DNA from: JALYZC01 sp035997675
GTDB taxonomy: Bacteria > Actinomycetota > Thermoleophilia > Solirubrobacterales > Solirubrobacteraceae
DNA length: 27,841 bases
Reading direction: 5' to 3'
Assembly: GCA_035997675.1 (NCBI GenBank)
Contig: DASYIJ010000024.1
Location: 1 to 27,841 of the forward strand
Part shown: positions 1 to 7,294 of the stretch, one piece after another
Layout: each line of letters starts with the position of its first letter
How positions within the stretch are numbered: the stretch's first letter is position 1
The notes under the pieces: generated by a model
Told to the model about the DNA's origin: nothing
What the model saw: the letters and a program-made list of their open reading frames with translations, nothing else
Database searches by the model: none
Made by a program: the position numbers and the translations under genes

Positions 1-1559
1 TCGAGGTGGACGCTGCGGCTCGCTCCCGGCTGGATCGTCTGCAGCACGCGGCCGGCCGCGTCGTCGACCTCGAGGCCGATGTGCGGCGTGAGGACGCGCC
101 CGCCGTTGGCCACCGTGGAGTAGGCCACGGCCATCTGCAGCGGCGTGGCCTGCAGGTCGCCCTGGCCGACGGACAGGTTGACGTTGTCGCCGACCGACCA
201 CGGCCGGTCGGTGAGCTTCTTGCGGAACAGCTGGTCGCGCCACGCCGGCGTCGGCAGCAGCCCGGCGAACTCCCCGGGCAGGTCGATGCCGGTGGGGCGG
301 CCGATCCCGAGGCGGTGGGCCCAGGTCTGCAGCGCCTGACGACCGTTGTTGTTCATCCGGGCGCCGAGCGTGTAGAAGAACACGTCGGAGGACACCTGCA
401 GCGCCTCGCGCAGCGCGATCGCGCCGTGCGGCGTTCCGCCGGAGTTCTGGAAGACGATGTTGCCGATCTGGATCGAGCCCGGGTCGTCGATGACCGTGTC
501 GGGGGTGAACGCGCCGCTCTGGAGCCCCGCCGTCGCGGTGATGAGCTTGAAGGTCGAACCGGTCGGGTACTCGCCCCGGATCGCGCGGTCGAGCAGCGGA
601 TTTCCGTTGTTCGGCGACGTCAGCGCCTTGTAGCGCGCGTCGGTCAGCGGCTTGGCGAACACGTTGGGGTCGAACGTCGGGGTCGAGCCCAGGGCCAGGA
701 CCTCGCCGTTGCGCGGATCCATCGCCACGAACGCGCCGCGGCCGCTGCCCAGGCCGGCGATGGCCTGCTCGCCCTCGCTCTGCAGCCCCTGGTCGATCGA
801 CAGCTTGAGGTTCTTGCCCTGCGTGGGTTCGCGCAGCGAGAGCTCCCCGGTTGCCCGTCCCAGCGAGTCGATCTGGATGCGGCTGGCCCCTGCGCGGCCG
901 CGCAGGTAGCGGTCATAGCTCCATTCGATGCCGTCCTGGCCAACGATCGTCCCCTGCGGCACGCCGCGGAACTTGAGGAGTTTGAGCTCGCCCGGGCTGA
1001 TGGATCCGACGGTCCCGAGCATGTGCGCCGCCACCGTCTTGTACGGGTACTGGCGCAGGTACACGCGCGCCACGGTGACGCCGGGGAAGGAGTCCTGGCG
1101 TTCGTACAGGTAGGAGTAGACGTCGCGCGAGGCGTCGGACTTCACCGTGGCCGGCGCGTAGGGCAGCAGTCGACGCTGGCGCTTGACCTCCTGGTCGATC
1201 TGCGCGGGAGTGAGGCCGATGATCTGCCCGAGGCGCCGGTACTCGGCGGCGCGGCGCGGCCCGGCCGCAGGCAGCTTGCTCGGGTCGACCTGCACGGCGA
1301 TCGACACCCGGTTGTCGACGAGCACCTTGCCGTTGCGGTCGACGATGTTCCCCCGCGGCGCGGGGACGGCGACGTCGCGGATGCGGTTGTTGTTCGCCTG
1401 CGCGCGGTACTTGTCGCCCGACAGCACCTGGAGGAACCACAGGCGGAAGAAGATGACCGCGAACATCGTCAGCGCGATCCCGCCGAGGATCGCCACGCGG
1501 AGCGCGAGCTGCGGCGTGATCGGCGGCCGGCGTTCGTCGGGCAGCTGGAGCTGGAGCAT
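1..1559 (-). CDS. mrdA: Penicillin-binding protein 2 (class B transpeptidase), 3' end cut by window edge
   Basis: D,D-transpeptidase that cross-links peptidoglycan during lateral wall growth with the MreBCD/RodA elongasome. The first 519 codons are visible, starting at ATG 1559. A short cytoplasmic N-terminus is followed by one membrane anchor (about residues 19-42), then the pedestal with the conserved RGNIVDRNG stretch. The transpeptidase domain shows the acylating serine in GSTFK (Ser335, bases 546-557) and the second motif as SSD (about residues 390-392), the SxD form usual for PBP2 rather than SxN. The KTG motif and C-terminus lie beyond the left edge. The gene starts 9 nt after mreD and ends the mreB-mreC-mreD-PBP2 operon; rodA would be expected next. 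No Shine-Dalgarno sequence is evident, so translation is probably coupled to mreD. Confidence 0.95.
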   Translation of the reverse strand, partial: MLQLQLPDERRPPITPQLALRVAILGGIALTMFAVIFFRLWFLQVLSGDKYRAQANNNRIRDVAVPAPRGNIVDRNGKVLVDNRVSIAVQVDPSKLPAAGPRRAAEYRRLGQIIGLTPAQIDQEVKRQRRLLPYAPATVKSDASRDVYSYLYERQDSFPGVTVARVYLRQYPYKTVAAHMLGTVGSISPGELKLLKFRGVPQGTIVGQDGIEWSYDRYLRGRAGASRIQIDSLGRATGELSLREPTQGKNLKLSIDQGLQSEGEQAIAGLGSGRGAFVAMDPRNGEVLALGSTPTFDPNVFAKPLTDARYKALTSPNNGNPLLDRAIRGEYPTGSTFKLITATAGLQSGAFTPDTVIDDPGSIQIGNIVFQNSGGTPHGAIALREALQVSSDVFFYTLGARMNNNGRQALQTWAHRLGIGRPTGIDLPGEFAGLLPTPAWRDQLFRKKLTDRPWSVGDNVNLSVGQGDLQATPLQMAVAYSTVANGGRVLTPHIGLEVDDAAGRVLQTIQPGASRSVHL

Positions 1560-1568
1560 CAGGTGCGG

Positions 1569-2135
1569 TTAGGCCCTCGAGATCGGGCTGAGCCCGCCGG
1601 TCGTGTAGGCGCGCCGGCGGCGGCGGCGCGGATCGTCGGGCAGCAGGGGCAGCAGCAGACGGCGGACCACGATGTAGACCGGCAGGGCGATGATCGTGTT
1701 GACGGCGATCGTCACGAGGATGTCGCGGAGCAGCAGCCAGCTCACGGGCGCGTCGATCCCGAGCAGGAACTGGATCACCGAGAACCCGAGCGCCGCGATC
1801 GCCGTGGCGGCCGCGCCGACGGCGACCGGCGTCAGCGTGTGGGCCGGGTCGCGCAGCTCACGCAGGCGCCCGGCGCCGTAGCCGATGGCGATGTAGACCA
1901 GCGACGACACGCCGAGCGTCTCCACGAGGGCGGAGTCCACCAGCAGTCCCATGCCGAACCCCATCAGCGCACCCGGGATCGAGCCGGTCAGCAACCCGAC
2001 CGACATGACCACGAGCGGAGAGAGGTCGGCGCTGACGCCGAAGATCGAGATCTGCGACACGGCCGCGATCTGCACGATCACCGTCACCAGGCCGAGGATG
2101 GCCAGCCGCAGGGTCAGCTGGGCGCTGTCGCTCAT
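1569..2135 (-). CDS. mreD: Rod shape-determining membrane protein MreD
   Basis: Integral membrane component of the elongasome that links MreC and MreB to wall synthesis. The 188-aa protein is almost entirely hydrophobic, with about five membrane segments (for example residues 8-30, 38-60, 70-90, 100-125 and 135-160). A strongly basic cytoplasmic tail rich in arginine follows (about residues 166-175). Length and topology match MreD; sequence conservation in this family is low, so the call leans on its position between mreC and PBP2. Its ATG overlaps the mreC stop codon (ATGA, bases 2132-2135), indicating translational coupling. Confidence 0.9.
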   Translation of the reverse strand: MSDSAQLTLRLAILGLVTVIVQIAAVSQISIFGVSADLSPLVVMSVGLLTGSIPGALMGFGMGLLVDSALVETLGVSSLVYIAIGYGAGRLRELRDPAHTLTPVAVGAAATAIAALGFSVIQFLLGIDAPVSWLLLRDILVTIAVNTIIALPVYIVVRRLLLPLLPDDPRRRRRRAYTTGGLSPISRA

Positions 2136-2992
2136 CCGCCGCCCGCCGGTCGAGTGAGGATCTGGACGAAGTCGAGCTTGCGCAGGTCCGTGTAGGGGGT
2201 TACGTGCACGCGCTGGTAGAGGTTGACCTCCTGCGCGTCGACCTTGGTCACCGAGCCGATGGGGATCCCCGGCGGGAACAGCGACTCCAGCCGGCTCGAG
2301 CGGCTGCCGGCCGTGACGATCGCCTCGCCCTTGACGACGCGGTTCTTGCTCGACACGAAGTCCAGGAGCAGGTCGTTGGGGTTGCCCACGGCGGGCTGCA
2401 CGATGCCATTGACGCCGGTGTCCGCGACCTTGGCCGACACCCCGGACGTGTGGTCGGTGATGAGCGTCACCTGCGCCACGCTCGAGGTGACCGACGTGAC
2501 CTTGCCGACGAGCCCGTCGCCGTTGACCACCGGCTGGTCGACGCGGACGCCCGAGCTCGAGCCGCGGTCGACGTTGAGCGTCTGGTACCAGACGGTCGGC
2601 GAGCGCCCGATCACGCGGGTGGTGACCGGGTGATACGAGGTCAGGTTCGCCGACTTGTCGAGGCCCAGCATGTTCTTGAGGTCCACGTTCTCACGCACCG
2701 CGGATTGGCCGCCGATGGCCTGGCCGCGCAGCGACCGCACCTCCTTGCGGAGCTTGTCGCGCTGGTCGCGCGCGTGCAGCGTGTCGCCGAACCAGCCGGC
2801 GAGGTCTCGGAACGGCTTGAGCGCCCGGTTGGCGCCCTCCTGGATGGGTGCGAGCACCTGGAGCACCCCGCGCTGGAGCGCGTGGAGACCGCCGCCGGCC
2901 GACTCGCCGAAGTAGGCGGTCAGAAGGATCAGCGACAGCGCGACGAGCAGTCCGAGGACCGCCCGCCGCCGGCGGACCGTTTGCTTGTACAC
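2132..2992 (-). CDS. mreC: Rod shape-determining protein MreC
   Basis: Bitopic elongasome scaffold whose extracytoplasmic part binds PBP2. The 286-aa protein has a basic N-terminus, one membrane anchor (about residues 11-28), a charged coiled-coil stretch (about 70-100) and a C-terminal MreC beta-domain (about 110-280). The start is GTG at 2992, with a distant GGAG about 11 nt upstream. It begins 34 nt after mreB and overlaps mreD by 4 nt, so it belongs to the same transcript. Nothing looks broken. Confidence 0.95.
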   Translation of the reverse strand: MYKQTVRRRRAVLGLLVALSLILLTAYFGESAGGGLHALQRGVLQVLAPIQEGANRALKPFRDLAGWFGDTLHARDQRDKLRKEVRSLRGQAIGGQSAVRENVDLKNMLGLDKSANLTSYHPVTTRVIGRSPTVWYQTLNVDRGSSSGVRVDQPVVNGDGLVGKVTSVTSSVAQVTLITDHTSGVSAKVADTGVNGIVQPAVGNPNDLLLDFVSSKNRVVKGEAIVTAGSRSSRLESLFPPGIPIGSVTKVDAQEVNLYQRVHVTPYTDLRKLDFVQILTRPAGGG

Positions 2993-3026
2993 GTGGGTGG
3001 AGTCTCCAAGTCTTTGGCGCCGCGCG

Positions 3027-4076
3027 CTAGTAGCGACGCCGGCGATTCTTCGAATTCTTGCTGGTGCGGTGGATGACCTCGAACTCCTCGAGCGAACGGC
3101 CCGAGCCGACGGCCACGCAGGTCAGTGGGGATTCGGCCAGATGAGCCGGCATCTGGGTCTCCTCGCGAAGCCGTTCGTCCAGCCCCTGAAGCAGCGATCC
3201 CCCGCCCGCCAGCATGATCCCGCGGTCCATGATGTCGGACGCGAGCTCCGGAGGCGTGCGGTCCAGCGTCTCCTTGACGGCGCCGATGATCTGGACCAGT
3301 GGCTCCTCGAGCGCCTGGCGGATCTCCTCGCTCGTGAGCACGATGGTCTTCGGCAGGCCGGAGACCATGTCGCGGCCGCGGATCTCCGCCTGGACCTCCT
3401 CCTCCATGGGGAAGGCCGAGCCGATCTCCAGCTTGACCTCCTCCGCCGTCTGCTGCCCGATCAGCAGCTTGTACTCCCGCTTGGCGTAGTTGATGATCGC
3501 CTCGTCCAGCTCGTCGCCGCCCACGCGAATGGACTGCGAGACCACGATGCCGCCGAGCGAGATCACGGCGACCTCCGAGGTTCCGCCGCCGACGTCGACC
3601 ACCATCGAGCCGGTCGGTTCGCCCACGGGCAGGCCCGAGCCGATCGCCGCCGCCATCGGCTCCTCGATCAGGTAGGCCTGGCGGGCGCCGGCCGAAAGGC
3701 AGGCCTCCTCGACCGCACGCTTCTCCACGCCGGTCACGCCGGAGGGCACGCACACGACGACGCGGGGATGCGCCCAGCGGTTCTGGTGGACCTTCTGGAT
3801 GAAGTGCCGGAGCATCTCCTCGGTCACGTCGAAGTCGGCGATCACCCCGTCCTTGAGCGGCCGGATCGCCGAGATCGTGCCGGGCGTGCGGCCCAGCATG
3901 CGCTTCGCCTCGATCCCCACCGCGTGAACCTCGCCCGTGCGTGAGTCGATGGCGACCACCGAGGGCTCGGACAGGACGATTCCGCGCCCGCGGACATAGA
4001 CGAGCGTGTTCGCCGTGCCCAGGTCGACCGCCATGTCGCGGCCACCGAAGCCGGTGAGGTACGAAAACATGCCCAT
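3027..4076 (-). CDS. mreB: Actin-like rod shape-determining ATPase MreB
   Basis: Cytoskeletal ATPase that forms membrane-associated filaments guiding lateral peptidoglycan synthesis. The 349-aa reading shows the actin-fold motifs: phosphate-1 DLGTANT (about residues 18-24), phosphate-2 VDVGGGTSE (about 162-170) and adenosine motif AGGGSLLQGL (near 295). The N-terminal MGMFSYL probably contributes the membrane-binding hydrophobic patch. The frame stays open upstream to 4181, but that extension is arginine-rich and unlike the family, so I chose ATG 4076 (ATG 4070 is also possible). No Shine-Dalgarno is visible at either. It is the first gene of the mre operon, 147 nt downstream of maf. The C-terminus ends in an unusual run of basic residues (NRRRRY). 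Confidence 0.95.
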   Translation of the reverse strand: MGMFSYLTGFGGRDMAVDLGTANTLVYVRGRGIVLSEPSVVAIDSRTGEVHAVGIEAKRMLGRTPGTISAIRPLKDGVIADFDVTEEMLRHFIQKVHQNRWAHPRVVVCVPSGVTGVEKRAVEEACLSAGARQAYLIEEPMAAAIGSGLPVGEPTGSMVVDVGGGTSEVAVISLGGIVVSQSIRVGGDELDEAIINYAKREYKLLIGQQTAEEVKLEIGSAFPMEEEVQAEIRGRDMVSGLPKTIVLTSEEIRQALEEPLVQIIGAVKETLDRTPPELASDIMDRGIMLAGGGSLLQGLDERLREETQMPAHLAESPLTCVAVGSGRSLEEFEVIHRTSKNSKNRRRRY

Positions 4077-4156
4077 ATCGAAGGGGATAACAGGGGCCGT
4101 CGGCTTAAGCGGCGGAGGAATGCCGTCACGCCGAAAGCACCGTCGCGCCCGGCGCC

Positions 4157-4201
4157 AGTGTAGCGAACGACCTCGTGTCATCCGACACGGCCATTGCCGT
4201 G
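4157..4201 (-). promoter_or_regulatory. Putative mreB promoter with two overlapping palindromes upstream
   Basis: On the minus strand a -10-like TACACT lies at 4162-4157, which would give a 5' leader of about 74 nt before mreB. Just upstream are two inverted repeats that share bases 4186-4189: CGTGTC/GACACG (4174-4179 and 4184-4189) and CACGGC/GCCGTG (4186-4191 and 4196-4201). They cannot form together. They could be an operator, or the structured 3' end of the maf transcript. No good -35 was found. Confidence 0.3.
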
Positions 4202-4210
4202 ATTGCGGGG

Positions 4211-4230
4211 AAAAATGCCCGGATCAGGGC
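4211..4230 (-). terminator. Weak intrinsic terminator spanning the maf stop codon
   Basis: The minus-strand RNA reads GCCC, a six-base loop containing the maf stop codon, GGGC, then A and five U. The stem is only 4 bp, so efficiency is doubtful, but position and U-tract fit the end of the ndk-maf transcript before mreB. Confidence 0.35.
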
Positions 4231-4802
4231 CGCGGAGGGACGGGGTCGCGCAGGTCCGGGACCAGCTCGATCAGCGTCGCCACCGAGAGGCCGACGACAT
4301 TGAGGTAATCGCCCTCGATCGTGCGCACGAGCGTGGCCCCGCGGCCCTGGATGGCGTAACCCCCTGCCCGCTCGCGCCATTCACCCGACGCGACGTAGCG
4401 GTCGACCTCGGCGGCGCCGAGATTGCGGAAGGTCACGCTGGTCGCCACCGCAGCGCTGCGCTCCTCCCCGTCGCGGCGAACCGCGAGGCCGCCGACCACG
4501 ACGTGGGTCCGGGAGGCGAGCGCCTGGATGAACTCGCGCGCCTGGGCCTCGTCGGCGGGCTTGCCGAGGATCCGGCCCTCGAGCGCGACAACGGTGTCGG
4601 CGCCGAGCACCAGGTCGCCGGACACGGCGCCGGCCTTGCGGGCCGCGTTCTCGGTCGCCACGACGAACGGATTGCCCGTCTCCAGCTCCTCCACGTCGGC
4701 GGGCCGGACCTCGAAGGGCACGCCGAGCTGTTCAAGGATCGCCTTTCTCTGAGGCGAGCGGCTGGCGAGGAGGAGACGGCGCGCCGGCTTCGCCGGCGTC
4801 AC
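4224..4802 (-). CDS. maf: Maf family nucleoside triphosphate pyrophosphatase
   Basis: Hydrolyses non-canonical or modified nucleoside triphosphates (Maf enzymes act on dTTP/UTP or on m7GTP, m5U and pseudo-U triphosphates) to the monophosphate and pyrophosphate. The 192-aa protein has the N-terminal SRSPQR motif (residues 14-19), the catalytic aspartate in GADTVV (Asp69) and the GGYAIQG motif near residue 145. Subfamily specificity cannot be settled by eye. Start is GTG 4802, overlapping the ndk stop as GTGA, so the two nucleotide-metabolism genes are translationally coupled. Confidence 0.92.
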   Translation of the reverse strand: MTPAKPARRLLLASRSPQRKAILEQLGVPFEVRPADVEELETGNPFVVATENAARKAGAVSGDLVLGADTVVALEGRILGKPADEAQAREFIQALASRTHVVVGGLAVRRDGEERSAAVATSVTFRNLGAAEVDRYVASGEWRERAGGYAIQGRGATLVRTIEGDYLNVVGLSVATLIELVPDLRDPVPPRP

Positions 4803-5200
4803 TCGGGGAAGAACAGGCCGACCTCGCGCGCCGCGGCCTCGTTGGAGTCCGAGCCGTGAACCATGTTCTGGCCCACCTCCAGCGCGAAGTCGCCGCGGAT
4901 CGAGCCGGGGGCCGCCTCGAGCGGGTTCGTCGCGCCGATCACCTGCCGCGCGGCGACCACGGCCTCGTGGCCCTCGAGCACCATCGCCACCAGGGGGCCC
5001 GACGTGATGAAGTCCACCAGCTCGCCGAAGAACGGCTTGCCGTCGTGCTCAGCGTAGTGCTCCTCGGCCAGAGAACGGTCCATCGTCATCAGCTTCAACG
5101 CCACGATCCGCAGCCCCTTGCGTTCGAAGCGGGCAATGATCGCGCCAGTGAGGTTGCGGGCGAAGGCGTCTGGCTTCACCAGGATCAGGGTTCGGTCCAC
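4799..5200 (-). CDS. ndk: Nucleoside diphosphate kinase
   Basis: Transfers the gamma-phosphate from an NTP to an NDP through a phosphohistidine, balancing NTP and dNTP pools. The 133-aa protein begins with the typical DRTLILVKPDAF and carries the active-site histidine in NMVHGSDS (His115). Length is normal. The start is GTG 5200 with GAGAGGA about 8 nt upstream, a good ribosome binding site. It lies 107 nt downstream of the zinc-ribbon gene, a spacer filled by the heptad palindrome, and its 3' end overlaps maf. Confidence 0.96.
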   Translation of the reverse strand: MDRTLILVKPDAFARNLTGAIIARFERKGLRIVALKLMTMDRSLAEEHYAEHDGKPFFGELVDFITSGPLVAMVLEGHEAVVAARQVIGATNPLEAAPGSIRGDFALEVGQNMVHGSDSNEAAAREVGLFFPE

Positions 5201-5225
5201 TGCTTCGTTCCTCTCGAGTGGATAG

Positions 5226-5300
5226 TTCTCAGTTCTCGGTTCTCAGTTCTCAGAATGCGGGCGCCATTCTTACTGAGATCTGAGATCTGAGATCTGAGAA
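5226..5300. repeat. Palindrome made of 4+4 tandem heptamers
   Basis: Bases 5226-5253 are four heptamers TTCTCAG, TTCTCGG, TTCTCAG, TTCTCAG. After a 19-nt centre (5254-5272) come four inverted heptamers, CTGAGAT three times and CTGAGAA (5273-5300). The arms pair at 24 of 28 positions, and the centre adds AATG/CATT. The element sits in the 107-nt spacer between the zinc-ribbon stop codon and the ndk start. It would fold into a long hairpin in the transcript. There is no U-tract, so it is not a standard intrinsic terminator. Confidence 0.9.
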
Positions 5301-5307
5301 CGCAGCG

Positions 5308-5859
5308 TTAGCTGCTCGGCGGCGCCGGCGCCTCGGTGACCTCGGCCACCGCCGACTGCTCGGCCGTGCTGCCGCTCCTTCGGCGGCGGCGGCGGGTCGG
5401 CTGGGGCTCGCCCTGGACGACCTCGGCCTCGCAGAACGGGCACACCTTCCAGCGCGGGTCGAGCGGGCGCGCGCAACTCGCGCACGGGCTCTTGAGCCGG
5501 CGCATGCAGTTGGGGCAGCGGAGGAAGTCGCGCTCGATCTCGGCGTCGCAGTGCGGGCAGAGCATGTAGCCGAGCTGGGCGACGCGAGCCTCGGCGGCCT
5601 GCATCTCCAGCTCGCGCTCGCGCACGTCGTCCAGGTACTCGGGCGGGCGCACGATCATGTAGACGACACAGCCGACGAACGGGAAGAACGAGGCGGCGGT
5701 GGCGCACCCGATCAGCATCGGGTCCTCCATGCGCCGGCGGGCGTCGGAGTAGGTCCAGTACACCGTCGCCAGCCAGATCACGACCAGGCAGAGGATCAAC
5801 AGGTTGACCGCCAGGTTCAGGCCGTCGCTGTCGATCCCGAAGATCGCGAACGGGAACAT
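5308..5859 (-). CDS. Membrane protein with double zinc ribbon
   Basis: Function unknown. The 183-aa protein has two predicted membrane segments (about residues 14-35 and 48-70), a charged helical linker, then two zinc ribbons with CxxC pairs at Cys101/104 with 115/118 and Cys126/129 with 140/143. The C-terminus is a low-complexity tail with an arginine run, then Ala/Pro/Ser. Double zinc ribbons of this type usually mediate protein or nucleic acid contacts. The ATG at 5859 has no Shine-Dalgarno but has TACACT 10 nt upstream on the same strand, so it may be translated from a near-leaderless mRNA. It occupies the position where other actinobacteria have a DUF4233 membrane protein, between folC and ndk. 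Confidence 0.85.
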   Translation of the reverse strand: MFPFAIFGIDSDGLNLAVNLLILCLVVIWLATVYWTYSDARRRMEDPMLIGCATAASFFPFVGCVVYMIVRPPEYLDDVRERELEMQAAEARVAQLGYMLCPHCDAEIERDFLRCPNCMRRLKSPCASCARPLDPRWKVCPFCEAEVVQGEPQPTRRRRRRSGSTAEQSAVAEVTEAPAPPSS

Positions 5860-5930
5860 CGTGCGCGCGAGTGTAGCCGCCCGCAGGTGTCCGCGATACA
5901 GCCGGTAAGCGGATTGCAGAGGTGCGTCGC

Positions 5931-6050
5931 CTACAGGAACAGCCGCCCGAAGGCGTACCCGATCCCAAAGAAGACCAGGATGACGAGCGCGACGATGACC
6001 GCCACCAGGGCGATCATCGGCAGGAAATGCGGGACGTCGTCGTCGTTCAT
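5931..6050 (-). CDS. 39-aa single-pass membrane peptide coupled to folC
   Basis: A very small ORF starting MNDDDVPHF, followed by one long hydrophobic helix (about residues 10-34) and a short RLFL end. Its ATG overlaps the folC stop codon (ATGA, bases 6047-6050), the coupling pattern used throughout this operon, which argues that it is a real gene. No homologous family is recognised. The acidic N-terminus and uncharged helix suggest a single-span inner-membrane peptide, perhaps a partner of the neighbouring zinc-ribbon membrane protein; that partnership is inference. Confidence 0.6.
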   Translation of the reverse strand: MNDDDVPHFLPMIALVAVIVALVILVFFGIGYAFGRLFL

Positions 6051-7294
6051 GTCATTTGGGCCCGCGCCCGGCGGACGCCAGCAAGCCCCGCGACAAGATA
6101 GATGGACCCGGTGGCCAGCACCATCCCGCCCGGTCCGGCGAGACCGCGCGCCCGGTCCAGGGCGCGCTCCGGGTCGCCCACCACCTCGGCATCCTCCGAG
6201 AACCCGAGCTGGCGGGCGAGCGACTCGAGCGTGGCCGGCGGGAGCGCCCGCGGGTTGGGGTTGGAGGTGAACACCACCGCGCGACAGGCGGGCAGCAGCG
6301 CGCGCAACATCCCGGCGGCGTCCTTGTCGTCGAGGATCGAGACGACCGCGACGAGCGATCCCGTGGCCGCGGCGGGCAGGGAAGCGACCAGCGCGGCCAC
6401 CCCGCTGGGGTTGTGGGCGCCGTCCACGACGGTCAGCGGCTCGCGCGCCACGACCTCGTAGCGGCCGGGTACCGTGACCTCGGCGGCGGCGCGGGCCACG
6501 GCGGTCTCGTCGAGCTCGCCCAGGAACGCTTCCGCGGCGGCGCGCGCGAGCGCGAAGTTCGGCCGCTGGAACGCGCCTCCCGCGGCCAGCGCGACGCCCG
6601 GGTCCGCCGCCGCGTGCACGAGGCGCGCGTCGTGGCGTGCGGCGGCCGCGCGCGCCTCGGCCTCGGCCTCCGGATCCAGCACGCCGACGACCAGCGTGCC
6701 GCCGTCGCGCACCACCGCGAGCTTCTCGCGGGCGATGTCGGTGACGGTGGGGCCCAGCCACCGCGTGTGCTCGAGACCGACGTTGGTCAGCACCTGCACG
6801 CGCGAGGGGAGCACGTTGGTGGCGTCGTAGCGCCCGCCCAGGCCGGCCTCGACCACCGCGACATCCACGCCGCGCGCCGCCAGCTCCCCGTAGGCGGCGG
6901 CCGTGAGCGCCTCGAACTGCGTGACGCGATCGCCCTCGGCCAGCGTGCGATCGACCAGCGCAGCGGCGTGCGCGGCGCGCTCCACCGCGACGGCGAACGC
7001 TCCCTCGTCGAGGTCGCGCTCGCCGACGCGCACGCGCTCGCTGAAGCTCGCCAGGTGGGGGGACAGGTACGCGCCGGTGCGCACGCCATGGCGCTCGAGA
7101 ATCGCGGCGATCATTCGCACCGTCGAGGACTTGCCGTTCGTGCCGACGACGTGGATCGACTCGAAACGCCGCTGCGGCGATCCCATCGCCGTCATCAACC
7201 GGTGCATGCGGTCGAGCCCGAACCGCATGCCGAAGAGCTCGAGGGACCGCAGGTAGGCCTCGGCCTGCGCCGGTGACCACGGCCGGCGCGTCAC
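6047..7294 (-). CDS. folC: Folylpolyglutamate synthase / dihydrofolate synthase
   Basis: Mur-ligase-family enzyme that adds glutamate to dihydropteroate and/or reduced folates using ATP. The 415-aa protein shows the P-loop GTNGKSS (residues 51-57), the following SPHL region typical of FolC, the EAGLGGRYDATN stretch (near 150-160) and the DGAHNP motif (near 310) of the C-terminal domain. Start is GTG 7294, overlapping the valS stop as GTGA. Sequence alone does not show whether it has both activities. The order valS-folC is conserved in actinobacteria. Confidence 0.95.
   Translation of the reverse strand: MTRRPWSPAQAEAYLRSLELFGMRFGLDRMHRLMTAMGSPQRRFESIHVVGTNGKSSTVRMIAAILERHGVRTGAYLSPHLASFSERVRVGERDLDEGAFAVAVERAAHAAALVDRTLAEGDRVTQFEALTAAAYGELAARGVDVAVVEAGLGGRYDATNVLPSRVQVLTNVGLEHTRWLGPTVTDIAREKLAVVRDGGTLVVGVLDPEAEAEARAAAARHDARLVHAAADPGVALAAGGAFQRPNFALARAAAEAFLGELDETAVARAAAEVTVPGRYEVVAREPLTVVDGAHNPSGVAALVASLPAAATGSLVAVVSILDDKDAAGMLRALLPACRAVVFTSNPNPRALPPATLESLARQLGFSEDAEVVGDPERALDRARGLAGPGGMVLATGSIYLVAGLAGVRRARAQMT

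Noticed and set aside
6..2195. Long plus-strand open frame (about 730 codons) at the left edge
   Set aside because: It lies antisense to PBP2 and mreD, is arginine/aspartate/valine-rich with no domain, and is the mirror of the strong GC3 bias of the real genes.
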